Below, one piece after another: positions 63,101 through 64,000 of a stretch of 64,000 nt of DNA. This DNA is from Acridotheres tristis. Its lineage: Eukaryota; Chordata; Aves; Passeriformes; Sturnidae. Each line of letters opens with the position of its first letter. The stretch's first letter is position 1. The DNA is taken from positions 37,251,154-37,315,153 of the forward strand of contig CM072887.1 of assembly GCA_037013685.1 (NCBI GenBank), written 5' to 3'. Made by a program: the position numbers and the translations under genes. The notes under the pieces are model-generated. The model was not told the DNA's origin and made no database searches. It saw nothing but the letters and a program-made list of their open reading frames with translations.

Positions 63101-64000
63101 GACCTGGTTTCTCCTGTCTGCCTCTGCCACTGTGTCTTCGGATAAGCTGCCTTCAGCACAGTGGCGCAAGTAGACTTTAGGTGTTTGAAGACTGCCAGCA
63201 ACATGTGGCATGTCAGATCTTGTAAAAACCTCTGATTTCTATTAAAACCTACAAAAAAACATATATGGGTTCCACTCTTCTGTATTATTTCCTATTTATT
63301 TTGGGATGGCTATAAGACTCTAAAGGAATTATACTATTCCATATCAAAATCTCCTTGGTTAATTCCTACAAGTACTGTCATGTATGGCCCTCTTGTTAAG
63401 ATGACACCAGGTTTTCCCAGGTGGTACATCCGCTATTCCTAGCAGGTCACACAAAAGATGTTGCAACCTTGCAATTATTTTTTTAGTGCAAGTGCTGAAA
63501 TTGGCTGAAGAAGATTTAGAAATCTAGTCCATCTCTCTTCAGCTCTCCCCTGCCCTCAAAATACTTCAAAGGTCGATGAAATGAAGTTTTGCCCAGATAG
63601 AGAAAAAAGCAGTGTCGTGGAGTTGCCTCATTCCTCCATGTTTCAGCACAACAGGACCAAAATAGTACACAGGTAAGTGTGTGGAGCATGAAACTATGAA
63701 ACTGCCATGAGCCTGCCAGTGGTGCAGCTCAGAGTCCATCTGGAGCCACTAAGAGGGGCCAAGATGTGTAGGGGCAGTTGCCTGGAGCTTGGGCATGGGT
63801 AGTGTTCCATGCTGTGCACTGGTGATGCAGGAAAGCAGGTCTGGCTTGGTGCTGCTGCTGCCTGGGGACCCATGGGAATTCTGCCTTTCCTGTCTACTGC
63901 TTACAGAGAAGCTGTAGCCAGGTGAGCTCAGTCCCTGCTCTGGAACAGTAGTGCTTGCTGCTCTGATATATAAGAGCATACCCTATTCTGTTACTCTGGT
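54151..64000. other. Intergenic stretch, no gene recognised
   Basis: No gene or transposon is recognised. Enhancer-like AT-core motif groups occur at 54655-54745 and 56470-56600. An AT-rich stretch with direct and inverted repeats lies at 57642-57722, and a T16 run at 62069-62084. The many short open frames on both strands have no recognisable products. Confidence 0.45.
57642..57722. repeat. AT-rich block with direct and inverted repeats
   Basis: AAATTAATAGATAA occurs at 57642-57655 and 57693-57706. ACAAAGCTTAAT at 57665-57676 is exactly inverted as ATTAAGCTTTGT at 57711-57722. The block probably arose by local duplication and inversion in simple AT-rich DNA. Confidence 0.8.

Overview
The window reads as vertebrate nuclear DNA, almost certainly from a bird and probably a neoavian. 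It is intron- and UTR-like, has no dense coding, and carries two CR1 LINE 3' ends that finish in the avian 'attctatgatt' type tail, plus two old MIR-type SINEs. The only protein-coding gene I can support is the 3' end of QKI (Quaking, a STAR/KH-domain RNA-binding protein) on the + strand. Everything after about 12.6 kb looks like the intergenic desert that follows QKI in amniotes.

Layout. (1) 1-652: intron, or 3'UTR of the QKI-7 form, whose own coding tail is not seen here. (2) 653-678: terminal coding exon of QKI-6 (tail GMAFPTKG), followed by its long 3'UTR to a poly(A) site near 5570. (3) 1423-1497 and 6168-6184: the two small exons that make the nuclear QKI-5 tail, ending AATGN. Exon 1423-1497 holds the nuclear localisation signal. 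The QKI-5 intron between them is the same DNA as most of the QKI-6 3'UTR. (4) 6185 to about 9415: QKI-5 3'UTR, with poly(A) signals at 9383-9396 and candidate distal ones at 12410 and 12531. (5) 12.6-64 kb: higher-GC flank with CR1 elements at 16.7 and 25.9 kb, a MIR at 54.0 kb, a (GT)n microsatellite, homopolymer tracts, a perfect 32-bp palindrome, and a few exon-like or enhancer-like stretches with no recognised gene.

How it works together. The QKI pre-mRNA chooses here between C-terminal tails: stop at 676 with polyadenylation near 5570 (QKI-6, nuclear and cytoplasmic), or splice on to 1423 and 6168 (QKI-5, nuclear). The DNA around these choices carries ACTAAY motifs, the core of QKI's own binding site, including one at the QKI-6 branch point and a cluster before and across the QKI-5 terminal 3' splice site. 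The 3'UTR also carries miR-200b/c/429 and miR-375 seed matches. The most unusual observation is an alternative 3' splice site at 6286/6287 that would join in the QKI phase to a 94-codon open frame hidden in the QKI-5 3'UTR.
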